DNA of 64,000 nt from Stachybotrys elegans. Its lineage: Eukaryota > Ascomycota > Sordariomycetes > Hypocreales > Stachybotryaceae. The stretch covers positions 1,116,001-1,180,000 of the forward strand of contig JAGPNK010000006.1 of NCBI GenBank assembly GCA_020746835.1, given 5' to 3'. Positions within the stretch are counted from its first letter, which is position 1, and each line of letters starts with the position of its first letter. A model generated the notes under the pieces. That model had not been told where the DNA came from. It made no database searches and saw nothing but the letters and a program-made list of their open reading frames with translations. Positions 1-10,458 of the stretch are shown piece by piece. A program made the position numbers and the translations under genes.

Positions 1-957
1 TTGATGAGCAGGGTAGGCTGGAACTGATTCTCGTCACGAATGTCGGCACCGTTGACCGGAACCAAATCGCCAACACCAAGAATTTCATTAGCAGCAGTTG
101 CCTCTCCTTCCTCCTTCTCAACAAGTCCACCGGATCCATTGGTTTCGCTCTTGGGAATGCCCTCCAGAGAGAACTCATCAAAAGTTCCCGACTCGAGGTC
201 TTGCTCCCATTGGCTGTAGGCTCCTCGGCGCAGCTCATTGACCTTGCCCCTGAGCTCATCTCTGATTTCAGGGACGTATCTCTCTCGGAACCATTGCTCC
301 TTCTTGTGCTCAGATACGAATGCGCGCGCCATCTTAGCCTGTAGTTCTTCCTTGTACGCGTCGTAAGCCGCTTGAATCTTGGCCTTTTCCTTGTCGCGCT
401 CCTCCTGGGCTTCGCGCGGACCTCGGGGTCGGTCGGGTTCACGTCTTCTGCCAGTGCGGGCGCGCTCCTTGTCGTCTTTAATCTTCTCATTCATCCTCCA
501 CCATTCCCCAAAATAGGAGAATCCGACCTGGTAGGAGAGCTTAAATGGGTCGGGGATTGGGTTTTCCATTATGCCAGGAGGTCCGCCACCTTGGCCTGGC
601 ACGTAGCGGTCGATATTTGCAGGGGGCGAGCCCATACGGCGTCGGTCGTCTCGATCACGGTCATCTCGGCGCGCGCGTGGCTCGTATCTGTCGAGAGGTC
701 CAGGGGACCGGGAACGTCGGCGCTCTCTGCGATCGTTGGCCACTGGCATTGAGATTAGCATGAATCAAATAAATCTTCGGGGTCGACGCGAGGAAGGGGA
801 ATGGTGATGAATTGGCAAGACTTTTGGCGAACTCACCTGGAGATCTAGCTCGGTGGAAATTATCGGGACGTTCATCACGACCCCGAGACTCGTCGCGACT
901 CCAGCCTCGTTCCATCGGAGATCGCCCTGTATCTCGATAGGACGAGTACGAGTCCAT
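1..957 (-). CDS. SERRATE/Ars2 (Pir2-like) protein, N-terminal part, partial
   Basis: Two exons are visible: 837-957 (ATG at 957) and <1-742. The intron 743-836 has donor GTGAGT and acceptor CAG. About 287 residues can be read and the C-terminus lies beyond the left edge. The first 100 residues are rich in Arg, Ser and Asp (RS-like). Next comes a block with FKLSYQVGFSYFGEWW and later FVSEHKKEQWFRERYVP, which resembles the N-terminal SERRATE/Ars2 domain (HKxEQWFxxxY signature). The family bridges the nuclear cap-binding complex to RNA-processing and decay machinery, and S. pombe Pir2 acts in nuclear RNA elimination. The role here is inferred from that resemblance. The zinc-finger half that would settle the call is outside the window. 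An in-frame upstream TTG exists but no ATG, so 957 is the likely start. A generic RS-domain protein is less likely because of the HKKEQWF block. Confidence 0.75.
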
Positions 958-2262
958 GGCGACGGTTTCGGAAACTCTTTGGCACCAAAAACCGGCGAGC
1001 GGTGTGCAGATTTGTATCACTCCAGGTCCCAGCAGCTCATGGAGTCGAGCCAAGCCAAGGACGCTGCCTAGAAGGTGGCATCACAGCCGCGGTTAGACAG
1101 ATCATTCTGAGAAAAATTCGCGAGAGAAGAAGAGAAATGCCAAAGTAAAAGATGGAGGAAGGAAGAAGGGTCGGGGGACGGTGGACGATGGACGATGGGC
1201 GGTGGGCGATGAATGCTCGGAGGCTCTAGGCGCGTCGAGGCGAAGGTGCTCCAAGCTCGAGAAGAAGAAGCGCCAATGGGAATTGGGAGAATCGACAAGA
1301 CTGGGAGAAAATTTCGGGATAGAGAATAACTGGGGGAGAGACGAGAAGATAAATTGGGGTACGAACAATGGTAATAAACGCGGCCTACGGCGTGATGATG
1401 GCTGGGCGGCGATGGTGTTGCTGAGCTCCAGCAAAATGAAGGTACAGAGAGGTCAACGGGTAAAATGGATAACGGGAGGACGAGAAGCGAAGAACGGAGT
1501 AAAGATGGGGGCGGGTGGACCCTGCCTCAGGTGCCAGCTTAGCACATCCTAAGAACCGTAGTAACTGGAAGGAGCTGGACTCTAGGCGGTTTCCACCAAA
1601 GGACAGCCTGTGCCTACAGCCTACAGCCTACAGCCTACAGAACAGCTAGTACCATCTAGATGAGGCCACCTCTTGTTCTTTTTCTCGGACTTCACAAACT
1701 CGTCCATGATCGAGAACTCGAGTACCTAACTGAAGGATTGGAAAGTGAATAGCAAGGTCCGAGCAAGCACTGACCCGTGGCCCCGTCACTTCGATCGAGT
1801 CGAGAGGTACCGGGCCAGGTAAGCATGTTTGGATGGTTTGCACAACGTTCCCCATACTTGCGGCCCAGACAAGCAAAACAGCTGCCGGCATCCGACAGAG
1901 GTGACTTTCAGGTACAACATCGGGCCTTCAGGTCCCCTTGGTTAGTGTGTCTGGCTTGGCGGATCCAACGTGGGAGAGTGGCGATCTCCGAGACCACCGG
2001 GGCCAACCGACGATAAAGCACTGGGGATTCACCAGCCGTATCCTCATCTCCTTGACTCCAACTGGACACAGTTGTTTTCAATACATCACCCGTTCTATGA
2101 TGGTTCGCTGGCACAGCTTGACTCTTCTTCTTGGAGGACTTGCGAGACATCAGACCATGTGAGGAGTACCTCCCCATCATCCCTTCTTATTCATCTCAAG
2201 CTGGTGAAGCATCTGATTTCATTTCCACGTACTCGCCTCAGACAAATATATCTCGATTTCAA
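958..2262. other. Divergent intergenic region between Ars2-like gene and MoCo sulfurase
   Basis: About 1.3 kb separates the two divergent start codons, so it should hold both promoters. The only clear structure is a four-copy 7-bp tandem repeat at 1612-1640. Open frames here are short, lack domain-like composition, and several begin only at non-ATG codons. I see no further gene. Confidence 0.6.
1612..1640. repeat. Tandem repeat, 7-bp unit x4
   Basis: Four perfect copies of GCCTACA follow each other in the shared upstream region of the Ars2-like and MoCo sulfurase genes. It is a likely length-variable minisatellite, and no function can be read from it. Confidence 0.85.
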
Positions 2263-4764
2263 ATGGCAGAGTCACCTCATTCCGGCTACAATGCCACCGT
2301 GCAGGACTTCAGGGAGATCGAATACCCCATGCTCAAAGGTGCGTTGGGTTTCTTCGCCACATCTCGTGTTGCTCCTAACAAGTTATTACTAGGCTCCATT
2401 TACCTGGACCATGCAGGTTCGACCCTGTGCGCAAAGTCCGTCATGGACATGTTCGCCATGGACATGACCTCAACGCTGTACGGCAACCCACACTCAGGCT
2501 CTTGGTCCTCTCAGCTGTCGAGCTCGCGGATCGAGGATGTGCGTCTTCGTCTTCTAGACTTCTTCCAAGCGGATCCCACAGAGTATGACCTGGTCTTTGT
2601 CGCGAATACGACGGCTGGCATAAAGTTGGTGACTGAAGCCTTGAGAACACTGCCCCATGGCTTCTCCTATGTGTATCACCAGGCTTGCCACACCAGCCTT
2701 GTCGGGGTCAGGGAAGAAGCCACTGAGAGCATCTGCGTCAACGACTGTCAAATGAAGGCATGGATCGACGGTGAAGCCCCTTTCAAGGACTCATCTTCTG
2801 CCTCATCCGCGACGCTTCTTTCATATTCGGCACAATCACACCTCAACGGTACTAGGTACCCCCTTTCGTGGGCCAAGCAACTGCGCTCGAGAAACACCAA
2901 CTCGAAGAGCACAATGTACACCTTGCTCGATGTAGCCTCTCTAAGCGCCACATCGCCACTCAATCTCAGCCATCCCGACTTTGCTGCCGACTTTATTGTT
3001 CTCAGCTTGTACAAAATATTCGGTTTCCCAGACCTGGGTGCATTACTCGTGCGGCGAGCATCCAGTGATGTATTCAGTGGCAGGAAATACTTTGGTGGAG
3101 GTACGGTGGATGCAGTTACTTGTCACGACGAACCGTGGCATGCATTCAAATCAAACTCCCTCCATGAGCGCCTGGAAGATGGCACTCTCCCCTTCCACAA
3201 CATCATAGCGGCCGATTTTGCTTTGCAAGTTCATGCAAGGCTCTTTGGCTCCATGGCCCGCATCCGTGAGCATACATCATACCTTACCGAGCGGTTGATC
3301 GATGGTCTCTCTGGCTTGAGGCATGGCAATGAACAACCAGTGTGTGTCATGTACACAGGATTTGCCGGAGAAAACTCGATGCTGGGTCAAGGCCCCGTCG
3401 TGGCCTTCAATATTAAAAATAGCTCGGGTGCTTGGGTGAGCCTTGCAGAGTTTGAGAAGCTGGCCATTCTAAAGCATATACACATCCGGACCGGGAGCCT
3501 GTGCAGTCCTGGCGGCATAGCTTCGGTGCTGGACTTGACATCTTGGGAGATGAGAAAAAATTACTCGGCAGGATTTCGATGCGGATCTGATAACGATATC
3601 ATCCACGGAAAACCAACGGGTGTTATCCGAGCCAGTTTAGGTGCCATGAGCACATTGTCAGATGTGACACAGTTCATTGACTTTGTTGCTGAATTCTTTG
3701 TCGAAGCCACAAAAACGACATCCTCAACCGAAGATACACACAAGCCGAGACACGACACCAGTCTCATGGTCAAGTCTATTACCGTCTTTCCCATTAAGAG
3801 CTGCGGAGGGTACAATGTACCGCCCGGTATGCAATGGGAGGTGAGGCCAGAGGGTCTTGCTTGGGACCGCGAATGGTGTCTTGTACATCGAGGCTCAAGC
3901 CAGGCTCTCAGTCAGAAACGATACCCGAAAATGGCGCTTCTGCAACCGTCTATCGATCTCGATCGTGGCATACTCCATGTGAAATACAATGGTGCGCCAA
4001 TGAGCAGGATGCAGAATCGCGTTACCATCTCCCTTTTGGCAAACTCAGCCCCCTTCAAAGCCTTTGATTCGAACTTGACATCGCGAGTCTGCGGAGAAAA
4101 GGTGTCAGTCCTGTTCTGCATTTCCGAGGAGATTAATGATTTCTTTTCTGAAGCGATTGGTGTCCCGTGTGTTCTTGCACGATTCCCTCCTGGGGGACAA
4201 GGTCTTAAAAGCCGGTCTACGAAAGCAAACCTGCTCAAACGCCGACAAGGCAGCGTGACGAAAAAGGCACTGGGGGTCGTATGTGACGTGCCGTCGCCAC
4301 CAGATTCGGACGCGGAGAAACAGGATGAAGGGAAAATATTGCTTTCAAATGAAAGCCCTATTCTCATGATTACAACATCCAGCGTTGCAGCACTCAACGC
4401 CGACGTCAAGGCCAACGGGGGTGATGATGTTGCCGAAACGGCGTTCAGGGGTAACATTATAGTTGAGGACCCCCGAGGTACCTTGCCTCCATATGCAGAA
4501 GACGAATGGCAGGGCATCACCATAGGGAGTCGGGACTTCAAGCTTCTTGGGGGGTGTCAACGCTGCCATATGGTCTGTATCGATCAAGTGACTGGTGAGA
4601 AGAAACCCGAGCCCTTTGTGACGCTGGCCAAAACAAGGCGTTATAATGGGAAGGTTTATTTCGGCGCACACATGCGACTGGATGTTGGGAAGAGCGATGA
4701 CGATTCTCTACAGAAACCAACTATTAGTGTTGGAGAGGCTGTTTTGATTCGAGATGCGTCATGA
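2263..4764 (+). CDS. hxB: Molybdenum cofactor sulfurase (MOCOS/HxB type)
   Basis: Two exons, 2263-2338 and 2393-4764, give 815 residues. The enzyme transfers sulfur from L-cysteine to the molybdenum cofactor of xanthine dehydrogenase and similar hydroxylases, which need a terminal Mo=S ligand. The N-terminal half is a NifS-like class V aminotransferase: the YLDHAGST motif comes early, the PLP lysine is K233 in SLYKIFGFP, and the candidate persulfide cysteine is C396 in RTGSLCSPGG. The C-terminal third is a MOSC N-terminal beta barrel (from VKSITVFPIKSCGGY) followed by a MOSC domain ending in YFGAHMRL. The 54-nt intron (GT at 2339, branch-like CTAAC, TAG at 2392) keeps frame and has no stop, so a naive ORF reads through it. 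Removing it joins YPMLKG directly to SIYLDHAGST, as in the family. An upstream in-frame start is only TTG; ATG 2263 is chosen. Function is certain at family level. Confidence 0.93.
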   Translation: MAESPHSGYNATVQDFREIEYPMLKGALGFFATSRVAPNKLLLGSIYLDHAGSTLCAKSVMDMFAMDMTSTLYGNPHSGSWSSQLSSSRIEDVRLRLLDFFQADPTEYDLVFVANTTAGIKLVTEALRTLPHGFSYVYHQACHTSLVGVREEATESICVNDCQMKAWIDGEAPFKDSSSASSATLLSYSAQSHLNGTRYPLSWAKQLRSRNTNSKSTMYTLLDVASLSATSPLNLSHPDFAADFIVLSLYKIFGFPDLGALLVRRASSDVFSGRKYFGGGTVDAVTCHDEPWHAFKSNSLHERLEDGTLPFHNIIAADFALQVHARLFGSMARIREHTSYLTERLIDGLSGLRHGNEQPVCVMYTGFAGENSMLGQGPVVAFNIKNSSGAWVSLAEFEKLAILKHIHIRTGSLCSPGGIASVLDLTSWEMRKNYSAGFRCGSDNDIIHGKPTGVIRASLGAMSTLSDVTQFIDFVAEFFVEATKTTSSTEDTHKPRHDTSLMVKSITVFPIKSCGGYNVPPGMQWEVRPEGLAWDREWCLVHRGSSQALSQKRYPKMALLQPSIDLDRGILHVKYNGAPMSRMQNRVTISLLANSAPFKAFDSNLTSRVCGEKVSVLFCISEEINDFFSEAIGVPCVLARFPPGGQGLKSRSTKANLLKRRQGSVTKKALGVVCDVPSPPDSDAEKQDEGKILLSNESPILMITTSSVAALNADVKANGGDDVAETAFRGNIIVEDPRGTLPPYAEDEWQGITIGSRDFKLLGGCQRCHMVCIDQVTGEKKPEPFVTLAKTRRYNGKVYFGAHMRLDVGKSDDDSLQKPTISVGEAVLIRDAS

Positions 4765-4822
4765 TGTAGACCGGGTTATTTGGCGAGACGGCACGATGCA
4801 TGAGCTGATGAACGTAAAAATG

Positions 4823-4828
4823 AATAAA
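4823..4828 (+). terminator. Poly(A) signal-like AATAAA after MoCo sulfurase
   Basis: A canonical AATAAA lies 59 nt after the stop codon, in an A/T-rich stretch. Fungal cleavage signals are loose, so this is a candidate only. Confidence 0.4.
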
Positions 4829-5062
4829 TTGTCAAATTAATGAAACTTGGCATACTTGTGCGGTTGTAATGAAGGCTATTTGTCAATTACTGGCGGTTGC
4901 AGGAAGCAACTCCGAGAGTATAGATAAGGTCGTGGTGTAGGATTGAAGGGTTCGACGTACCTCGAGCAAGGGTCCATCTCCACTGCACTGTGCAGCCAAG
5001 TCTCGAACGGACTCGTCAAAGTACCTCGAATTGCCGAGGAAATCAGCTTTATCTCGACTGTG

Positions 5063-5152
5063 ATTGGCCGCCATCATCCGAACTGGGCAGAACGGGAATG
5101 TCGGAACGCAACAATAGTAATCCGTCGCAAGCACAGCACAGCCGCTGATTGG
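5063..5152 (-). promoter_or_regulatory. Pair of inverted CCAAT boxes
   Basis: GATTGG occurs at 5062-5067 and again at 5147-5152, about 300 and 216 nt before the TyrRS start codon. The first lies in TGATTGGCCG and the second in CTGATTGGTC. CCAAT is the site of the HAP/CCAAT-binding complex, which often serves nuclear genes for mitochondrial proteins. Binding here is inference. Confidence 0.35.
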
Positions 5153-5367
5153 TCGGCAGTTCGAGATGAGATCGCCAGGTACCAAGTCACTGGGGATTTT
5201 TTTTTAGGAGTCAGAACCGTTGGCACAACGCAGTTTGGTGGAGGCTTGCAGCAATTTGAAGTATTACTTCGCAACGAACAACGGGTATGCCGAGGGACAT
5301 CTGAGATTTCTAGCGTCTGCTTCAGTCGAGCTCTCGGGCCGCTCCTCGACAAAACAACACATACAGA

Positions 5368-7340
5368 ATGGCAGCACAACACAGGCTATCGAGCATACCG
5401 AGTATGCGAGTCTCGGCGCTTCAGCACCTCGTCCGATCAACGGCCCTCTCCATCACATCAACCCAGCGCCGCTCCATATCCTCGTCATGGATTGAGAAGA
5501 CCAGGGACGGAGAGCAGCGCTGGAAGGAAAGAGCTCAAATGATACAAGACGGAAAGGTTCCCCACGTGTGGGATCTGCTGGAGGAGCGTGGCTACATAAA
5601 AGACATCGCGGGGTACGTCTTCGCTGGAAAGCTTCTCCCAGTTCCCCGTCGCCGTCTAACGATTTTGCGCGCAGCAAGCCCGATTCTGTCAAGGAGATTA
5701 TGCGCGTCAAGCGGATAGGCGCATACGTCGGCGTCGACCCCACGGCCGACTCGCTCCACGTCGGCCACCTCCTACCGATGATGCCGCTGTTCTGGCTCTG
5801 GTTCCACGGATATCCCGCCGCGACGCTCATCGGAGGCGCGACGGCGCGCATCGGCGACCCGACCGGCCGTCTGCAGACGCGCGACATCATGAGCAACGGC
5901 GAGATCAGCAAGAACATCACCAAGCTGCACCACCAGCTCAAGGGCATCTGGTCCAACGTCGAGCAGCTGAAGCGAAAATACAAGTATCAGGAGGACTGGG
6001 CCGCCAAGCACCACCTCTTGAACAATAGCATGTGGCTGCAGAACCTGACCATGTACGACTTCATCAAGAGGCTGGGGAGGCACACGAGAATTGGGCCCAT
6101 GCTAAGTCGCGACACGCAAGTTGCCCCCCCACCCCATTATACTCCCCCGTTCCTGTAAACTAACCATGCATGTAGTGTCAAGCGGAAGATGACAGAGGGT
6201 GACGGCATGTCTATGGGTGAATTCCTATACCCAATGTTCCAGGGCTGGGACTTCTGGTACCTATACAACAAGATGGGCATCCAGATGCAGATCGGCGGGT
6301 CGGACCAGTACGGCAACATCGTGGCCGGCTGCGAGGCCGTCAAGACGATCCGCGAGTCCGAGGAGGCGCCTCACTTCAAGATGGACGCTGGTTGGCAGAA
6401 CGAGCCCATCGGCTTCACGGTGCCCCTGCTCACCGACTCGTCGGGCGCCAAGTTTGGCAAGAGCGCCGGCAACGCCGTGTGGCTCGACGCCTTCAAGACG
6501 TCGGCCTTTGATCTCTACGGCTACTTTATGCGCCGTCCCGACGAAGACATCGAGAGGATGCTCAAGCTCTTCACCTTTATGCCAATGAGCGAGGTCAAGA
6601 CGCTCATGGAGGAGCACGTCAAGGACCCGTCCAAGCGGGCAGCGCAGCACAGGCTGGCGTTCGAGGTCGTATCGTTGGTGCACGGGTCCCAGCGCGCCGT
6701 CGAGGAAGCTCAGCAGCACCAGTTCCGGTTCGGCGGAGACCTCCCCCACGTTGTCAAGGTGCCCGCTCGCGAGACGGGCATCATCACCCCTCAGAACGCA
6801 CCCCGAAGCGACATCAAGCTGCCCCGCTCCGTTATGGAGCTGTCCCCCGCGAAGCTGCTCCTCGCCGCCGGAATCGTCGAGAGCGGCAGCGAGGGCCAAC
6901 GCCTCGTCAAGGCCCAGGGCGCCTACGTGGCCGGCGCGCCGGGCCAGATGCGGGGGCTCGTCCCCGGCAACCTGACGTGGACGCCGATGAAGATGTGGTT
7001 CCCCGAGGAGACGGCCAAGTTCCTCATTGACGACACGTACCTGATTCTCCGAAAGGGCAAGCACAACGTGCGCATCGTCGAGCTCGTCAGCGACGAAGAG
7101 TGGAAGGAGAGCGGCCAGTACTACCCCGGCCAGCCCTTCACGGGCAAGCTCCGGCTGCTCAAGGAGCAGATGATGAAGCGAGCCAAGGACCAGGGGCTGG
7201 AGCTGTCGCCCCAGGAGCTCAACGAGATGCTCAAGCAGTCCACGACGTCGTCCAGGCTGACGGTGGCGAACAACGAGGACATTGTTCTGCCAAGCAAAGA
7301 GGAGGTGCGCGAGAGGAACCGATCACGGCGAGGAGAATGA
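5368..7340 (+). CDS. msy1: Mitochondrial tyrosyl-tRNA synthetase (CYT-18/Msy1 type)
   Basis: Three exons, 5368-5612, 5675-6115 and 6176-7340, give 616 residues. It charges mitochondrial tRNA-Tyr. The first ~40 residues are rich in R and S with few acids, as in a mitochondrial presequence (STALSITSTQRRSISSS). The class I signature HVGH is at 110-113, the Tyr-binding region contains MQIGGSDQYGNI, and the second signature is KFGKS at 321-325. A C-terminal S4-like RNA-binding region follows (SPAKLLLAAGIV... and later LILRKGKHNVRIVEL). In Pezizomycotina this enzyme (Neurospora CYT-18) also folds mitochondrial group I introns for splicing; that second role is a family inference. The second intron begins GC (6116, GCAAGT) and ends TGTAG at 6175; splicing there restores RDTVKRKMTEGDG in frame. 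It lies tail to tail with NPR2, 137 nt between stop codons. Confidence 0.93.
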
Positions 7341-7477
7341 CGCGGTTCAGGCGAGGTGGCGACAACTGTATAACCTCATATGTATCAACTGTACACTACT
7401 ATTACCAAAAATTGTAACAACATGGGCTGAAGCGGGAGCACGTAAAAAGGGATGTATATTCATGTGGATAGATAGAC

Positions 7478-8856
7478 TCATCTGTATATCATAGACAAGT
7501 CACCGCGCGGTACGGGGAGTGCTTTGAGTTTGTCCATGACTTCTACGTGGCTCAGGTTCAGTTCCGTGACGATCTGGTCAAAGTTGTGGCAGCCGTCGGT
7601 ATACTTCTGCAGGGGATCTCCGCCAGCAGTCGGCCGGCTCTGTCCGGTAGCAATAGCAGCAAGGTACTGCTTTGACACGACGTACTTGTGGACGCGATAC
7701 AGACAGCCCTTGATGACGCCAAACTGGACAAAGCGCCGGACATCGACGTATTCGAGCACATCGAAGCCTGCGTCCTGGCTCGCCATTATCCATTCCTTGA
7801 TACTCTTGCCGGGCGAGAAGGACGTCATGAGCTTGATGAGGTGGAAGTTGCTGACGCGGCCGCGGCCGTGAGATACGTAGCCTGCGCATTCGTCGACCAT
7901 GCCGTCGACGTTGCGGACAAAGTCGTGCACGCCTGGGCGCGGGGCATAGCAGGAGGAGAAGAAGAAGATGTCGAGTAAGAGGATGGTATCATAGTATAGG
8001 AGGTGGCGAATGGCTGTTTTGGTGAGGTCGAGAGAGACGGAGGCGGCATGGGCGATGCGACGGACGTCTGAGACGCCGTCGATGTGGGATATCACTTTCT
8101 GCAGGGTGAGATCCCAGGTTGGATCTACAATCTCGGCAAAGTTGGTTTTGGCGACGGGGACGTGCCAGCCCTTGACGACGGGAGGTGGAGGATGAAAGGG
8201 AAACAGCTTCATGTTGAGGGTGTTGGCGTCGTCTGCTGGGTCAGCAAAGTTCAGGTTATCCTGCATAAAAGACGACACATACCGACTGGAATCATGCACT
8301 CGCCATAGTTGTTGAGGTCTTCCTTGACGATCTCCAGCAAGCTCTCGATAGGCCGGCGCGCCTCACCGATGGCCATGTCCCCTGAAATCCTAGAGATCTC
8401 GCTCTGGCTGAGGTACTCATTCTGCTTCTCCATCTCAGAGAAGGTGGAGGCGAGGCGCCGTACTACGCGCTCATACGGCAGATGGTCGACATCAGCTTCA
8501 ACGAGCAGGCCAAAGTTGAAGATGAACTCGTTGCGCTGGTACTTGGAGTGGGCGATGACGACCGGGTAGCCCAGGACGGTGTACTTGCCGTCGGGCGAGT
8601 TGATGGTGACATAGCGGTTGCAGAAGGCCTGGCGCGGGATTATGTACTCTTGGAGGACGTCGAAGTCGACCAGGGGAGCGCGCGTGGCATTGTCTGAGGT
8701 GGTGATGCAGCCTGGAGGAGACTGGGCTACGATCATGGGGCCTGGAGCGCGTCAGTCTGTGGTCGTTTGATACAGGGGACGAGGGGACGATATGAGGCAG
8801 AGGTAGAGCTTACCTTCTTGGGGGAAGAACCTGGCATAAAAGATCCCTTGAATCAT
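7478..8856 (-). CDS. npr2: NPR2 (NPRL2), SEACIT/GATOR1 subunit
   Basis: Exons 8814-8856, 8283-8741 and 7478-8235 encode 419 residues. NPR2 pairs with NPR3 in the SEACIT/GATOR1 complex at the vacuole, acting on Rag/Gtr GTPases to restrain TORC1 when nitrogen or amino acids are scarce. It begins MIQGIFYARFFPQEGP, matching the family's longin-like start (IFFSEFHPTLGP in human NPRL2). R84 in HSKYQRNEFIFN aligns with the catalytic arginine finger of human NPRL2. The C-terminal half has family landmarks such as WDLTLQKVISHIDG, IRHLLYYDTILLLDIF and QFGVIKG, ending near TDGCHNFDQI. Length fits human (380) and S. pombe homologues. The second intron ends in tandem CAGCAG (8238-8233), so two in-frame acceptors could yield proteins differing by one residue. 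Confidence 0.93.
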
Positions 8857-10458
8857 GGTGCCAGTGTTATATCATTCCCGGGCTTCAGCGAGTTGTGAAC
8901 AATGCGTGAGTAGATGGGATGACAATGGTTGTTGGCCTTGTCATGATGTCCACGGGTGTTTATTCGATTGAGGTGATGACACTCGCTGAGTGTACATTAG
9001 GCCATGCTCATGGTAAAGGGAGAGATACGTTGTGAGCACTTGACGTGTAGGCCCAGTGGTATTGTTCGCTGGTTGCGCCTGGGCAAGAGGTTTAGCGGGC
9101 TGTTGGGGCAGGCGCATGGGCTGCTGTATGGTTGGCTACCCTGTAGGTGTATTTGGTGGAGTGGCTGCCGCGACACGCTGGAACTGAATGCGACTGGGTG
9201 GATAATGAAGGATATTGTCATATTTTCTGGGTTACAAGGGTTAGGCTTTTTTCTTTTCTTTTCTTTTTTGGTTGTGGTTGTTGTTGTTTTGTCTTTATTT
9301 TATTTATTTTCCTCCTTCTCTCTCCTTGAATATTGTTTTGGTTGTCTCTCTATTCACAGCGTGCGTGTATGTTTGTAGAGAGATGAACTAATTACTTTGC
9401 GTCGTGGACCAATCAATAAATAAAGACATAGCTTAACTATACCCAGCCTGGCGAGTAATATACACCCAGTGACATTCAGGGATATTCATGACCAGCTGGG
9501 TTGTTTATAAGCAGCGAATGCCGATGAGACAGCTCAATGCCACAGACCAGCACGTGTCCATTGACGGCAGCACAGGAGTAGGTGGCCAGAGAATGTGGTG
9601 GATGTTGGTCGAAGGAGCGGGTGCTGATTGCTTAGCGGACAAGATGAACGGGCTGCTCCGTACGAACCACCTGATTCCCATCAAGGCAACAAGCTCGCAT
9701 CCACACAGGAGACCTCCAGCTGTCTCTACAAACAGGTAGATAATTATGCAAGGTGACTGCGGGAGATTTTGGCGCAGCGCTTCTGATCTGCATGCATTGC
9801 GTCAGGATACATGAGGTTCATCCCAACTTTGCTGCCCATCCACCTAGTCGTTTCTTGCCGTCGGCCCTTGTTGTTGTTCATTGTCCAATTGCTCTGGATA
9901 TTAATTGTACCAGGGACCCCTTGATCCACCTGAACAAGCACACTTAAGCACCGTTATTCCAGTAACCAGGCATCGTGGAGCTTGGCGGTGGTCGACCGAC
10001 ACCTGCACGCTCCTAGAACGGGCTGTTGTTAACCGTTGCTCAGCCCCACGGTCCAGAATTCACCACCATCATCTCGCCATCTCCACCAACCTACCAACCT
10101 TCGCCCACCCCTGTTGATTTTATCATTACCCGCAAAGCGCTGCCTGCCTGCCCGCCCGTTCGCCTAGGCGCAACGTTGAAATCGCTCCATCCTCCGACAA
10201 ACATCACCTCCCGATTCTCGACCCAATACAAAACGAGTGCGCTCCCCCGTCTCTCGAGTCGACTGCCTGCATCCGCCGCCGCCGCCGCTGTTTCTTCATC
10301 TCCAGGCGACTCCTGCAGCAGCTCCTTTGTTTCTTCTCCCACCCCACCCCACTACGGATACTGCCCTGCCTGCTCCTCAGTCAGATACCGTCGGTCGCCT
10401 CGGGTCGCCTGCGTCATTCAAACGTCTCTCTCCCCCTTCTCCGGCCTTCTACCTCACC
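8857..10458. other. Divergent intergenic region NPR2 / DSK2
   Basis: 1.6 kb lies between divergent start codons. A T-rich tract at about 9246-9330 (repeated TTTTC and TTTTATTTATTT) lies upstream of NPR2. The last ~400 nt before DSK2 (10050-10458) are strongly pyrimidine-rich on the plus strand (CCGCC and CTCC runs), typical of a fungal promoter and 5' leader. I see no gene. Confidence 0.55.

Larger units (their letters stand above)
4765..5367. other. Intergenic region upstream of mitochondrial TyrRS
   Basis: This holds the 3' region of the MoCo sulfurase and the promoter of the TyrRS. Two inverted CCAAT boxes are the only motifs I would single out. An open frame running from here into the TyrRS starts at TTG and has no recognisable domain. 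Confidence 0.55.

Noticed and set aside
2131..2262. Upstream extension of the MoCo sulfurase frame
   Set aside because: The longer frame begins at TTG, not ATG, and the extra 44 residues show no family resemblance; ATG 2263 is preferred.
4943..5542. 199-codon plus-strand frame overlapping the TyrRS start
   Set aside because: It starts at TTG, overlaps exon 1 of a well-supported gene in another frame, and has no recognisable domain.
6261..7064. 267-codon antisense frame inside the TyrRS
   Set aside because: A shadow frame caused by GC-rich third positions of the sense gene.
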